This document shows, piece by piece, positions 43,679 through 53,536 of a stretch of DNA of 64,000 nucleotides. Both the position numbers and the translations under genes were made by a program. The stretch is from Alphaproteobacteria bacterium (GTDB lineage Bacteria; Pseudomonadota; Alphaproteobacteria; Acetobacterales; Acetobacteraceae). How positions within the stretch are numbered: position 1 is the stretch's first letter; the number at the start of each line of letters is the position of its first letter. The stretch spans positions 1 to 64,000 of the forward strand of contig VGDM01000005.1 in the NCBI GenBank assembly GCA_016869715.1. Reading direction: 5' to 3'. Under the pieces are notes generated by a model. The model was not told where the DNA came from. It saw only the letters and a list, made by a program, of their open reading frames with translations, and did not search any database.

Positions 43679-44812
43679 ATGCGCATGAAAGCCGCCATTC
43701 TGTTCGAACAGGGCCTGCCGCGCCCCTATGCCAAAACCCGTCCCTTGGTGGTGGAGGAGGTGGAGCTTGACCCACCTGGTCCCGGTGAAATCCTGATTGA
43801 AATCGCTGCTGCCGGGCTTTGCCATTCTGATCTTTCCACCATTGAAAACCAGCGCCCACGCCCGCTGCCAATTGTGATCGGCCATGAAGGTGCGGGCATT
43901 GTGCGTGAATGCGGCGCGGGTGTTACGGACCTGAAGCCTGGTGATCACGTGATTACGGTATTCGCTTCATCCTGCGGTACTTGCCGCTATTGCGCGCGCG
44001 GTCGGCCCAATATCTGCCCCAGTGGCAATGCGGCGCGCGCGGCGGGGTCGCTCGTGAGTGGTGCCAAGCGCATCAAGCGGCTGGATGGCAATTACGTGAA
44101 CCACAATAGCGGCTTGTCATTATTCGCGCAGTTCGCCGTGGTCGCGCGGCGTTCCGCGGTGAAGATTGAAAAGGATATCCCGCTTGATGACGCAGCGATT
44201 TTCGGCTGCGCGGTCATGACTGGCGCTGGCGCTGTCATCAATACCGCGCGCCTGCAGCCCGGTGAGAATGTTGCGGTGGTGGGCCTGGGCGGTGTTGGCA
44301 TGAATGCGCTTTTTGCTGCCGTGGCATCGGGCGCGGATCGCATTATTGCGGTGGATACCAACCCGAAAAAGCTGGAACAGGCCAAGGAATGGGGGGCGAC
44401 TGATGTCTTCCTGGCCGGCAATGATGATTGCGCGGCGGCGGTGCGTGATGCGACCGATGGCGGGTTGGATACGGTGATTGAAACCGCCGGCACGATCCCC
44501 GCCTTGCAGCTTGCCATTGCCATTACTGCGCGCGGCGGCAGCACCATCAGCGCGGGTTTGCCCAATGTGAATGCCTCAGTTTCTTATTTGCATGCGAATT
44601 TGGTGTCGGAGGAGAAGAGCATTCGCGGTTCCTATATGGGGTCCTGCGTGGCAGAACGCGACATTCCGCGCCTGCTGTCGCTCTATCGGCGCGGCAAGAT
44701 GCCGGTGAATAAGCTCAAAAGCGGCGTGGTGAAGCTGGAAGAAATCAATGAAGGCTTTGATCGTTTGTCTGATGGCACGGTGCTGCGGCAGATGCTGAAG
44801 CCGAATGGGTAA
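43679..44812 (+). CDS. Zinc-dependent alcohol dehydrogenase (class III-like MDR)
   Basis: This 377-residue medium-chain dehydrogenase has catalytic zinc ligands Cys in GLCHSDLSTIE and His in IGHEGAGIVRE, four structural Cys in SSCGTCRYCARGRPNIC, and NAD motif VVGLGGVGMNALFAAVA. AGGAGG sits before the start. It ends the DUF1028/aminotransferase cluster and would interconvert an alcohol and an aldehyde, perhaps the deaminated product of the upstream enzyme. Confidence 0.92.
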   Translation: MRMKAAILFEQGLPRPYAKTRPLVVEEVELDPPGPGEILIEIAAAGLCHSDLSTIENQRPRPLPIVIGHEGAGIVRECGAGVTDLKPGDHVITVFASSCGTCRYCARGRPNICPSGNAARAAGSLVSGAKRIKRLDGNYVNHNSGLSLFAQFAVVARRSAVKIEKDIPLDDAAIFGCAVMTGAGAVINTARLQPGENVAVVGLGGVGMNALFAAVASGADRIIAVDTNPKKLEQAKEWGATDVFLAGNDDCAAAVRDATDGGLDTVIETAGTIPALQLAIAITARGGSTISAGLPNVNASVSYLHANLVSEEKSIRGSYMGSCVAERDIPRLLSLYRRGKMPVNKLKSGVVKLEEINEGFDRLSDGTVLRQMLKPNG

Positions 44813-44817
44813 CTTCT

Positions 44818-45600
44818 TCAGATGTTCCCATCCTTGGCGGGCAGGCGGTTGAAAATCGCGGCCCGCCACGAAATCGGCAGGGCTCCCGCAAAGCGTGCCA
44901 GCATATAGGTTGGCCAGGGATAGGCGATGCGGGTCTTGCCGCGCGCCAGCCCCGCCAGCGTGCGCCGCGCCGCTTCATCTGCATCCATCAAAAACGGCAT
45001 GGGGAATTTGTTGCGATCGGTCATGGGCGTGCGGATATAGCCGGGGCAGATCGCGTGCAACCGAATACCGCGCGCGCGTTCGGTGCCATCCAAGGCTTCC
45101 GCCCAGCGCTGCACTGCGGCCTTGGTCGCGCAATAGGCCGGCGCGCTTGGCGCGGCGACAAAGGCAGCGACGGATGCCACCACCGCAACCCGCCCACGAA
45201 GCCCATCCGGGCCGGGGCTTTGGGCGGCCATGACCTCCAGCGCCGGCAGGGCCGTGTTCAAGACACCGTTGAAATTGACCTCAAAAATCTTTCGCGCCTG
45301 GGCGGCGGGTTCCGTGACCCCGCCTGTACCAGCGCTGATACCGGCATTGGCAATCACAAGATCAAGCCGCCCGACGCCCGCGATCCATCCCGCCATCGCC
45401 GCCGCGTCGCGAACATCCAGCACACGGGGCCGCACCTCTGCCCCGCGCGCACGGCAGGTGTTCGCGGCTTCATCGAGCCTGACGGCGTCGCGGCCGGAGA
45501 GATGCAGCACCAAGCCAGGCGCGGCGCAGGCCTCCGCCAAGGCGCGGCCCAGGCCGGATGAGGCGCCGGTAATCAGTACATTTTGCCAAAGCGCTTGCAT
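44818..45600 (-). CDS. SDR-family oxidoreductase
   Basis: This 260-residue classical SDR has NAD(P) motif LITGASSGLGRALAEA, NAG motif VIANAGISAG, and catalytic Tyr/Lys in APAYCATKAAVQRW. I start at ATG 45600 (MQALWQNVLITG) with AGAGGAG upstream; the longer frame overlaps yicC on the opposite strand. The C-terminal segment MLARFAGALPISWRAAIF may touch the membrane. The substrate is unknown. Confidence 0.9.
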   Translation of the reverse strand: MQALWQNVLITGASSGLGRALAEACAAPGLVLHLSGRDAVRLDEAANTCRARGAEVRPRVLDVRDAAAMAGWIAGVGRLDLVIANAGISAGTGGVTEPAAQARKIFEVNFNGVLNTALPALEVMAAQSPGPDGLRGRVAVVASVAAFVAAPSAPAYCATKAAVQRWAEALDGTERARGIRLHAICPGYIRTPMTDRNKFPMPFLMDADEAARRTLAGLARGKTRIAYPWPTYMLARFAGALPISWRAAIFNRLPAKDGNI

Positions 45601-45628
45601 AACATCTCCTCTGGGGCAAAAACCGCGC

Positions 45629-46528
45629 ATGGCCAAGCTTGCATCCATGACCGGTTTCGCCCATGCCGATGGCACCCTGCCCGATGGCGCTTCCTTCCTG
45701 TGGGAAGTGCGCAGCGTCAATGGGCGGGGGCTCGATTTGCGGCTGCGCCTGCCCAATGGGCTGGACGCCCTGGAAGCCGCCTTGCGAGATGCGGCGGGAA
45801 AACTGTTCAAGCGCGGCAATATCTCGGCCACCTTGAACATCAAGCGGGAGGAAAAGGCAGGCCCGCGCCTGACGCCGGACCCTGTGGCCTTGGACCAGGC
45901 TTTGCGTTTGGCGCTTGATCTGGCAGCCCGCATTCCGGGCGCCCCACCGCCGCGCGCCGAGGCGCTGCTGACCCTGCCCGGTGTGCTGCGCGCTGAAACC
46001 ATGGAATTGGACGAGGCTACGGAAGAAGCGCGCCGCGCTGCCGTGGCGGCTGGCTTTTCCGCTGCCTTGCAAGCCTTGGCGAAGTTCCGCGCGGCAGAAG
46101 GCGCGCGGCTTGCGGAGATCCTGGCTGTGCTGATTGAGGAAATCGCGGCTTTGGTGGCACTGGCGCGTGATGCAGCGGCGGATCAACCCGCCCAACAAAA
46201 GGCGCGCTTGCTGGAAAGCCTGGCCGCGCTGCTGGAAGGTGAGCGCCGCGTGCCGGAAGAACGCCTCGCGGCGGAAGTGGCGTTGCTCGCCGCCAAATCC
46301 GATGTGCGGGAGGAGATTGACCGCCTGAACGCTCATATCGCCGAAGCGCGCACGCTGCTCGCTTCCGGTGACGCGGTGGGGCGGCGGCTGGAGTTTCTGA
46401 CGCAGGAATTCGTGCGTGAAGCCAATACGCTGTGCAGCAAATCCGCGAGTGTCGCGCTGACGCGCCTGGGGCTTGATTTGAAAGCTGCGATTGAACGCCT
46501 GCGCGAACAGGCAGCGAATGTGGAGTAA
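45629..46528 (+). CDS. yicC: YicC family endoribonuclease-like protein
   Basis: This 299-residue protein starts MAKLASMTGFAHADG, with EVRSVNGRGLDLRLRLP, the conserved YicC N-terminal block. It ends with the DUF1732 block GRRLEFLTQEFVREANTLCS. YicC of E. coli has been described as an RNase acting on small RNA. It is followed 6 bp later by gmk, the usual neighbour. I start at ATG 45629, where similarity begins. Confidence 0.93.
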   Translation: MAKLASMTGFAHADGTLPDGASFLWEVRSVNGRGLDLRLRLPNGLDALEAALRDAAGKLFKRGNISATLNIKREEKAGPRLTPDPVALDQALRLALDLAARIPGAPPPRAEALLTLPGVLRAETMELDEATEEARRAAVAAGFSAALQALAKFRAAEGARLAEILAVLIEEIAALVALARDAAADQPAQQKARLLESLAALLEGERRVPEERLAAEVALLAAKSDVREEIDRLNAHIAEARTLLASGDAVGRRLEFLTQEFVREANTLCSKSASVALTRLGLDLKAAIERLREQAANVE

Positions 46529-46534
46529 GCGCCC

Positions 46535-47155
46535 ATGAAGCGTCGCGGCCTGTGTCTGGTGATTGCGGCACCGCCCGGGGCGGGAAAGACCAGTGTTTCG
46601 CGCGCGCTGCTGGAAAGCGAGGCTGAGCTCACGCTTTCCGTCAGCGTCACCACACGCGCGGCACGCCCCGGTGAACAGGATGGCGTGCATTATCATTTCC
46701 GCGACATGGCAAAATATCAGGCCATGATTGCGCGTGGTGATTTGCTGGAACACGCCGTATTTCTGGGGCATGGCTATGGCACGCCGCGCGCCCCAGTTGA
46801 AGCCGCTTTGGCCGAAGGGCGAGACGTGCTGTTCGACATTGAATGGCAGGGCCATCGGCAGTTGAAGGCCAGCAAGCCGGCCGATGTCACCAGTATTTTC
46901 CTGCTGCCGCCCAGCATGGCGGAGCTGGAACGGCGCTTGCGCAATCGCGGCCAGGATAGTGATGCGGAAATCGCGAAACGCATGGCCGCCGCCCGGGAAG
47001 AAATCACGCATTGGGATGAATTCGATCATGTGTTGATCAATCAGGATTTCGACGTAACCGTCACAGCGGCACGCGCCGTTTTGCATGCCGCGCGCAGCAT
47101 ACGCGCCCGCCAGCTAGGCATTCCGGATTTCATCAAGATCTTGCTCGGCGCGTGA
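46535..47155 (+). CDS. gmk: Guanylate kinase
   Basis: This 206-residue enzyme phosphorylates GMP to GDP. The P-loop is APPGAGKTSVSRALLE, the GMP-binding region is TTRAARPGEQDGVHYHF, and the lid is RNRGQDSDAEIAKRMAAA. It overlaps the next gene (GTGA). Length is typical. Confidence 0.96.
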   Translation: MKRRGLCLVIAAPPGAGKTSVSRALLESEAELTLSVSVTTRAARPGEQDGVHYHFRDMAKYQAMIARGDLLEHAVFLGHGYGTPRAPVEAALAEGRDVLFDIEWQGHRQLKASKPADVTSIFLLPPSMAELERRLRNRGQDSDAEIAKRMAAAREEITHWDEFDHVLINQDFDVTVTAARAVLHAARSIRARQLGIPDFIKILLGA

Positions 47156-48075
47156 GTATTGTTCTTGGCATTGTCCTGCCGGTCTTTGCCATTATTGCGC
47201 TGGGCTACGGCGCTTCACGCTGGCGTTTTGTGGATGATGGCGGCTTTCGTGGGCTGAATTTCTTTACCTTCTCGATTGCCTCACCCTGCCTGTTGTTCAA
47301 TGGCGGCACTTCGGGCCATGAGGGCGGGGGGCCGGCGGCTTTCGCGTTTTTCATTGCCTCCATGTTGATCTACGGCATCGCGCTATGGATGGGGCGCGCA
47401 AGGTTGCGGCAGGGTATTGGCGCTGCGGGCTTGTTCGCGCTGAATGCCAGCTTCGGCAACACCGTCATGCTCGGCATTCCGCTGATCACGGCGGCTTTTG
47501 GTCAGGCCGGGCTGACCATCTTGTTGGCCATTCTGGCGCTGCATTCCATGGTGTTGCTGAGTGTCGCGACCGTGGTGGCGGAGATCGGGCTGCATAGCCA
47601 GGCGCCTCTCTCACGTGTGTTGCGCGCCACCTTGCTGGGTGTGCTGCGTCATCCGATTGTGATGGCGGTTTTCCTCGCTTTCGTGTGGCAAGGGCTTGGC
47701 CTGCCTGTGCCGGCGCCTACCCGGCGTGTGCTTGAATTGCTCGGCGCGGCGGGGCCACCTCTGGCATTATTTTGCCTTGGCGGATCGCTGGCGGGATTTT
47801 CCCTGGCCGGTGCGCGGGCCGAGGTTGGCGTTGCCAGTTTCCTGAAACTCGCGCTGATGCCGGCGCTGGCCTGGGGCGCCTGTTGGGCCTTGGGGCTTTC
47901 GCCCTTGGAAACAGCAGTGGCGGTGGTGAGCTCTGCCCTACCGACCGGTGCCAATGCGTTTCTTTTGGCGCGGCGTTATGAAACCGGCGTGGGCGCTTCC
48001 GGCGCGACTGTGCTGTTTTCCACGCTGATATCCATCGCAACACTTTCCGTATTGCTCGCCTATCTCAAGGCATGA
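47152..48075 (+). CDS. AEC-family transporter
   Basis: This 307-residue protein has 10 hydrophobic segments, with the auxin efflux carrier family feature FALNASFGNTVMLGIPLITAAFG in the first half and PTGANAFLLARRYE near the end. It starts at GTG 47152, overlapping the gmk stop. Relatives export or import malate, malonate and similar anions. It abuts the convergent MFS gene with no gap. Confidence 0.88.
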   Translation: MSIVLGIVLPVFAIIALGYGASRWRFVDDGGFRGLNFFTFSIASPCLLFNGGTSGHEGGGPAAFAFFIASMLIYGIALWMGRARLRQGIGAAGLFALNASFGNTVMLGIPLITAAFGQAGLTILLAILALHSMVLLSVATVVAEIGLHSQAPLSRVLRATLLGVLRHPIVMAVFLAFVWQGLGLPVPAPTRRVLELLGAAGPPLALFCLGGSLAGFSLAGARAEVGVASFLKLALMPALAWGACWALGLSPLETAVAVVSSALPTGANAFLLARRYETGVGASGATVLFSTLISIATLSVLLAYLKA

Positions 48076-49296
48076 TCATTCTGCGGCGGTGAGCGCCGCG
48101 CGGCGGCGGCGCGCCAGCCGCCATTCCTGCCCAATCGCCACGATAGCGGTCAGCAACATGAAGCCGGCAGTGGTGATGAAGATCAGCCGCGGTTCCCCCG
48201 CTTCCAGCAACCAGCCAAACAGCGGCGGCCCGACCATGCCGCCAATATTGAAGCCGGTGGAGACAATGCCAAACACTGCGCCCGCCTGCCCTGGCAGGGC
48301 CGCGGCGCGTACCAGCATATCGCGTGATGGCATGATCATGCCGGTCAGCAAGCCGGAAACGATCATGGCAAGCACCAGCGCAAAGCCCTGGAAAGTGCCA
48401 CTGCCCACCAGCAGCATCAGCGAAGCCGCCGCAATGAATCCAAAGGTCGCGACCAAGCCATGGCGCTTGGTCCAATCGGCAATATAGCCGCCGGCCAAAA
48501 CGCCAATTGCACTCGCGAACAGATAACCGGTCAAAGCCCCATTCGCGAGTTCCAGGGTCATGCCCTGCGCCACCCAGGCGGCGACCGAGAAACTGTGAAT
48601 GCCGCCATTGGCCAGTGCAAGGGTGATGAAGAACACCATCATCGCCATCACGGCTGGGGTCAGCACATGGCGCACGCCGCCCGCTTCGGGTGCGCGCTGT
48701 GCGGTTGCCACCGGGCGGGGTTTGGCCGCATCGCGCCGTGCGGCAAAAATCAGCGGTGTTGCCACCAGCGGGCCAACGAGGCCGCCGGCAATCATCGCGG
48801 AGGACATGCCACCCAGCGCAGCCACACCCAACATGAAGGCGGGCGCAATCGCGCCGCCCAAAAACCCGCACGCCGTATGCAAGGAAAAGGCGCGGCCCAC
48901 GCGGCCCTCGCTAATATCCGAACCAAGCACCGCGTAATCCGCCGGGTGATAGACGCTATTGGCAAGCCCAGCCATGGCGGCGGCCACCAATAGCATCGGC
49001 CAACTTGGAAACAGCCCAAGCAGGATGAAGGCGGAACCACCAAAGATCAGCGCTGCCGCCAGCATTTTGCGCGGGCCAACCCGGTCCACCACAAAACCCA
49101 TCGGCGCCTGGGTGAAGGCCGAGACAATATTGAAAAGCGTCAACGCCAAACCGAGTTCGATATAGGAAACATCCAGCGCTTCGCGCAGCAGCGGGAATAG
49201 CGGCGGCAGGATCAGGATATGCAAATGGCTGACGAAATGCGCGGCACAGATTTGCGCCATCGTGGTTTTTTCAGCCGCACTCCAGCCCGATGCCAT
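48076..49296 (-). CDS. MFS transporter
   Basis: This 406-residue 12-helix transporter has the MFS A-like motif PMGFVVDRVGPRKMLAAAL after helix 2 and a repeated half after about residue 210 with GGYIADWTKRHGLVA. It lies 2 bp after the polA stop, so it is probably co-transcribed with polA although functionally unrelated. The substrate is unknown. Confidence 0.88.
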   Translation of the reverse strand: MASGWSAAEKTTMAQICAAHFVSHLHILILPPLFPLLREALDVSYIELGLALTLFNIVSAFTQAPMGFVVDRVGPRKMLAAALIFGGSAFILLGLFPSWPMLLVAAAMAGLANSVYHPADYAVLGSDISEGRVGRAFSLHTACGFLGGAIAPAFMLGVAALGGMSSAMIAGGLVGPLVATPLIFAARRDAAKPRPVATAQRAPEAGGVRHVLTPAVMAMMVFFITLALANGGIHSFSVAAWVAQGMTLELANGALTGYLFASAIGVLAGGYIADWTKRHGLVATFGFIAAASLMLLVGSGTFQGFALVLAMIVSGLLTGMIMPSRDMLVRAAALPGQAGAVFGIVSTGFNIGGMVGPPLFGWLLEAGEPRLIFITTAGFMLLTAIVAIGQEWRLARRRRAALTAAE

Positions 49297-49298
49297 AG

Positions 49299-52175
49299 TT
49301 AATGCGCCTCTGCCCAGGAATGGCCCTGCCCGACTTCAACTGAAAGCGGCACCCGAAGTGTGGCAACCGATTCCATGATTTGCCGCACGAGCACTGAAGT
49401 TGCTTCCACTTCAGCCTCCGGCACTTCAAACACCAATTCATCATGCACTTGCAGCAGCATGCGTGCCTTCAACCCCGCATCGCGCAGGGCACGCGGCAGG
49501 CGCACCATGGCGCGCTTGATGATCTCAGCCGCACCGCCCTGGAAAGGCGCATTGATCGCAGCGCGTTCCGCCCCGGCGCGGCGCACCGGATCACGTGCCG
49601 CAATATCTGGAACCCAAAGCTTGCGGCCGAAGGGCGTGCGCACAAAGCCATGGGTGCGCGCTTCTTCCTTCAAGCGCTCCATTTCCTGCCTTATGCCCGG
49701 ATATTGTGCGAAATAGGCGTCAATGATGGCGCGGCCTTCCCCCGGTGGAATGCCAAGGCGCGTCGCCAGACCGAAAGCCGACATGCCATAGATGATGCCG
49801 AAATTGATCGTCTTGGCGCGGCGGCGCGCTTCCTTATCCACCTTGTCGCGTGGAATGCCGAAGATTTCTGACGCAGTGCGCGCATGAATATCCTCACCGG
49901 CGGCGAAGGCTTCGCGCAGCGTCGGCACATCGGCCAAATGCGCCAGCAGGCGAAGTTCAATCTGGCTGTAATCGGCGGCCACCAGCACATGGCCCTTCTC
50001 CGCAATGAAGGCGCGGCGGATGCGCATGCCTTCCTCACTGCGGATCGGGATATTCTGAAGGTTTGGATCGGTCGAAGAAAGCCGCCCGGTGGAGGTGATC
50101 GCCATCTGATAGGATGTATGCACGCGTTTATCGGTTGGATCGATCTGTGCAGCTAGCCCTTCAACATAGGTTGATTTCAGCTTCGCCAATTGGCGCCACT
50201 CCAGCACCTTGCCGGCCAATTCCACGCCTTGGACGCTGAGTTCTTCCAATACCGCCGCATCGGTGGAATAGGCGCCAGTCTTGCCCTTGCGCCCGCCCGA
50301 AAGCCCCATTTCATCGAATAGGATCTCGCCCAATTGCTTGGGCGAACCGACATTGAAGGCGCGCCCCGCGAGCTTGTGGATGGCGGCTTCCAGCACCGCC
50401 AAGCGCCTCGCAAAATCTTCCCCAATGCGCGCTAATTCCGCGCCATCCACCTTCACGCCGGCGGCTTCCATGGCGCGCAATACGGGGATCATGCGACGTT
50501 CGATTTGCTCGTAACTTGCCAGCGCGCCATCCGCGCGCAAACGTGGGCGCAGCAGCAGCCACAGCCGCAGCGTCACATCCGCATCTTCGGCGGCATAGGC
50601 CGTGGCCTTGTCCAAAGGCACTTCGCTGAACAGCATGCGCGCCTTGCCGGTGCCCGTCACCTCATCAAAGCTGATCGGCTGATGGCCCAGATGCAGAACA
50701 GAAAGCTCATCCATGCCGTGACCGTGCCGCCCGGCCTCCATGGCGTAGGATAGCATCATGGTGTCATCAATCGGACCTATATCGGCAAAGCCGCCATTTT
50801 CCGCCCGGGCCATGACTTCCAGATCATATTTCGCGTGTTGGAAAATCTTCAGCACGGATGCATCAGTGAAAAGCGGCCGCAGCAAAGCGAATGCGGCATC
50901 TGGCGCAATCTGTTCTGGTGCCGGGGCAGCCAACATATCGCCCACACTGCCATGGCGGATCGGCACGTAACAGGCGCGGCCCGGAGCAATAGCAAGGGAA
51001 AACCCAACCATATTGGCGCGGCGCGCATCCAGGCTATCGGTTTCTGTATCCACCGCAACAACGCCGGCTTCGCGCGCTTGCGCCACCCAACGCGCCAAGT
51101 TGATTTCATCCGTGACGCAATCATAAGCGCCAAAAGGCGCGCTAACATTGGCTGTCTCTGCCTTGGGGGCTTCGGGCGCCGTGGCGCGACTTGCGGCGCG
51201 ATGCGGTGCGCCATTTGACTCGCCAAAACCCATGCGCGCTAGGATGGAACGGAAACCCTGCGTGCGCAGAAAGGCTTCCAGCTTGCCATCACCCGGCGCC
51301 TTGGCTTCCAGCGCGACTATCTCCAGCGGCAGCGGCGCGTTATCATCAAGCGTCACCAGCCGACGGGATATCCGCGCCATTTCGGCGTTTTCCAACAGCG
51401 CTTCACGGCGCTTTGGCTGCTTGATTTCGCCCGCACGCGCCAGCAGCGTTTCAAGATCACCATATTCAGTGATCAATTGCGCTGCCGTCTTGATGCCAAT
51501 ACCCGGCACGCCTGGTACATTATCTGTCGTATCCCCGGCGAGGGCCTGCACATCCACCACTTTTTCGGGCGGCACGCCGAATTTCTCCATCACTTCCGGC
51601 GCACGCAGCGGCTTCTGCTTCATGGGGTCAAGCATTTGCACCGCTGGGCGGATCAACTGCATCAGATCCTTATCGGAAGACACAATCGTGACATACCCGT
51701 CGGTTGCCTCGAACGCCTTGGCATAGGCAGCGATCAGATCATCCGCCTCATACCCATCCTGTTCCACACGGGCGACACCAAAGGCATCGGTTGCATCGCG
51801 GATAAGCGCGAATTGCGGCACCAATTCCGGCGGTGGGTCCGGGCGATGGGCCTTGTAATTGGGGTAAATCTCATTGCGGAAAGTAAGGCGCCCGGCATCG
51901 AACACCACGGCGATATGGCTGGCCGCATGACGCAGCAGAAACTGCGACAGCATATTGGTGAAGCCAAACACCGCATTCACCGGCGTGCCATCCGGGCGCG
52001 TCATTGGCGGCAGCGCGTGATAGGCGCGAAAGATATAGCCCGAACCATCCACCAGAATCAGATGGCGTTCACCGGGCTTGGTTTCCGGCAGGCCCTCGGC
52101 CCCAGCGATCGCCTCGCTCAAGGCTTTGCCATGCGGGCGCGCCGCTTCAGCGACAGCGCCATCTTCAATGGCCAT
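49299..52175 (-). CDS. polA: DNA polymerase I
   Basis: This enzyme has about 958 residues and three domains. The 5'-3' exonuclease starts at HLILVDGSGYIFRAYHALPP. The 3'-5' exonuclease keeps catalytic acids in AVDTETDSLDARRANMVG, so proofreading looks intact. In the polymerase, motif A is AADYSQIELRLLAHL, motif B RRRAKTINFGIIYG and motif C LLQVHDELVFE. I start at ATG 52175 (MAIEDGAVAE), overlapping the zinc-finger gene by 11 bp. It serves Okazaki fragment processing and repair. Confidence 0.96.
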   Translation of the reverse strand: MAIEDGAVAEAARPHGKALSEAIAGAEGLPETKPGERHLILVDGSGYIFRAYHALPPMTRPDGTPVNAVFGFTNMLSQFLLRHAASHIAVVFDAGRLTFRNEIYPNYKAHRPDPPPELVPQFALIRDATDAFGVARVEQDGYEADDLIAAYAKAFEATDGYVTIVSSDKDLMQLIRPAVQMLDPMKQKPLRAPEVMEKFGVPPEKVVDVQALAGDTTDNVPGVPGIGIKTAAQLITEYGDLETLLARAGEIKQPKRREALLENAEMARISRRLVTLDDNAPLPLEIVALEAKAPGDGKLEAFLRTQGFRSILARMGFGESNGAPHRAASRATAPEAPKAETANVSAPFGAYDCVTDEINLARWVAQAREAGVVAVDTETDSLDARRANMVGFSLAIAPGRACYVPIRHGSVGDMLAAPAPEQIAPDAAFALLRPLFTDASVLKIFQHAKYDLEVMARAENGGFADIGPIDDTMMLSYAMEAGRHGHGMDELSVLHLGHQPISFDEVTGTGKARMLFSEVPLDKATAYAAEDADVTLRLWLLLRPRLRADGALASYEQIERRMIPVLRAMEAAGVKVDGAELARIGEDFARRLAVLEAAIHKLAGRAFNVGSPKQLGEILFDEMGLSGGRKGKTGAYSTDAAVLEELSVQGVELAGKVLEWRQLAKLKSTYVEGLAAQIDPTDKRVHTSYQMAITSTGRLSSTDPNLQNIPIRSEEGMRIRRAFIAEKGHVLVAADYSQIELRLLAHLADVPTLREAFAAGEDIHARTASEIFGIPRDKVDKEARRRAKTINFGIIYGMSAFGLATRLGIPPGEGRAIIDAYFAQYPGIRQEMERLKEEARTHGFVRTPFGRKLWVPDIAARDPVRRAGAERAAINAPFQGGAAEIIKRAMVRLPRALRDAGLKARMLLQVHDELVFEVPEAEVEATSVLVRQIMESVATLRVPLSVEVGQGHSWAEAH

Positions 52176-52392
52176 GATCCTCGCCGGCGCCTTCGGCCAG
52201 CACATAGGTGATCGAACAGTAAGGGCAGGTCACATCATGGCCTTCAATATGCAGCCAGATGCGCGGATGGCCGAGGCCGCTTGCCGCTTCCCCATCGCAA
52301 GCGACCTTACGGCTTTGGACCGTGACGCGCTGTTCGGGCGTGACACCCACCACGGGCTTCGGGCCATAGCCGGTCATTTGCTGGTCGCGCAT
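52165..52392 (-). CDS. Small zinc-finger protein (NDUFS6/complex I-type)
   Basis: This 75-residue protein has the zinc-ligand pattern VACDGEAA, GHPRIWLHI and TCPYCSITYVL, the bacterial form of the mitochondrial complex I subunit NDUFS6 zinc-finger domain. GAGGAC lies upstream of ATG 52392. It overlaps polA by 11 bp. In alphaproteobacteria such proteins may associate with complex I; genomic coupling with polA gives no extra hint. Confidence 0.85.
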   Translation of the reverse strand: MRDQQMTGYGPKPVVGVTPEQRVTVQSRKVACDGEAASGLGHPRIWLHIEGHDVTCPYCSITYVLAEGAGEDHGH

Positions 52393-52499
52393 CGGGTCCT
52401 CATTTGGTAATGCTCTTGCTGATCGTACTGTGCCAGGGGGTCATGGACCAGCCTTACCCGGCACCCTATCTCATAGTCATGACCATGAAGCCCCTCATA

Positions 52500-53471
52500 A
52501 TGCCGCGACGGGCGCTGCTTGCTGGCTTGGCGCTCGCCGGCTGCGCCGAGGCCCGTGCGCCCATGGGGCCGGTGGTGACCAGGCCCGCCGTGCTGGATGA
52601 TGCGCTGGTCATGGCGGATGGGTTGCGCCTGCCGCTGCATGCCTGGCGACCGGATGGCCCACCGCGCGCCGTAATGCTCGCCTTGCATGGCATGAATGAA
52701 TATGGCCGGTCCTTCGCGGAAGATGCCGCGCCCTGGTTCACTGCCGCCGGGGTTGCGCTTTACGCCTATGACCAGCGCGGCTTTGGCGGCGCGGCGCCGC
52801 GCGGTGTTTGGCCGGGGCATGACACCCTGGCGCAGGATGCCATTACTGCGGCTGGTTTGATGCGCGCACGCCATCCGGGCCTGCCCGTATTCATGATGGG
52901 CGAAAGCATGGGGGGTGCGGTGCTGGTACTGGCGGGCAGTAAAGCCCCTATGGCAGATGGCCTTGTGCTCTCCGCCCCGGCCCTGCGCGGGCGGGCCAGC
53001 CTGGCTTGGCAGGCGCGGCTGATGCTTGAAACGCTGAATGCGCTGACGCCGGGGTTGGCGCTTTCTTCCAGCGCGCCGGTGTTTCGCCCGACTGATAATC
53101 TTGACGCCTGGCGCCGCTGGTCCCGCGACCCGCAATTGATCAAGGCAACGCGGGTGGATGCCGTGGCCGGCTTGGTTGATTTGATGGATGCCGCCACCGC
53201 TGCCCTGCCGCGCTTCACCGCCCCTGCTTTGGTGCTTTACGGCGCGAAGGATGAGCTGGTGCCGCCCAAGCCGATTCGTTTGGCCCTCGGCCAATTGCCG
53301 AGGGGCGCCGCCCAGCGTGTCGCCTTCTACCCGGAAGGCCATCACATGCTGTTGCGCGATTTGGGCGGTGCCGCGGTGGCCGGCGATATCCTGGCCTGGA
53401 TGGCCGATCGCGACGCGCCCTTGCCGAGTGGTGCGGATCGGGCGGCGGCCACCTGGCTCGGTTCCGCCTGA
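52500..53471 (+). CDS. Lipoprotein alpha/beta hydrolase (monoacylglycerol lipase-like)
   Basis: This protein of about 323 residues has a lipobox signal (MPRRALLAGLALAGC), so it is probably membrane-anchored. The hydrolase core has VMLALHGMNEYGRSFA, nucleophile Ser in FMMGESMGGAVLVL, Asp in VLYGAKDELVPP, and His in YPEGHHMLLRD. This is the serine aminopeptidase/monoacylglycerol lipase layout. I start at ATG 52500, which best fits a lipoprotein signal; ATGs at 52479 and 52485 are also in frame. Confidence 0.85.
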   Translation: MPRRALLAGLALAGCAEARAPMGPVVTRPAVLDDALVMADGLRLPLHAWRPDGPPRAVMLALHGMNEYGRSFAEDAAPWFTAAGVALYAYDQRGFGGAAPRGVWPGHDTLAQDAITAAGLMRARHPGLPVFMMGESMGGAVLVLAGSKAPMADGLVLSAPALRGRASLAWQARLMLETLNALTPGLALSSSAPVFRPTDNLDAWRRWSRDPQLIKATRVDAVAGLVDLMDAATAALPRFTAPALVLYGAKDELVPPKPIRLALGQLPRGAAQRVAFYPEGHHMLLRDLGGAAVAGDILAWMADRDAPLPSGADRAAATWLGSA

Positions 53472-53536
53472 GCGGGCTTCCAATCCTGGCCGCACATGGC
53501 ATGGTGGGGGTAGGTTTTTTTCAGGGAAGCGAAACC

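Noticed and set aside
45470-47086. 538-codon minus ORF across yicC and gmk
   Set aside because: Antisense of two well-recognised genes; no motif.
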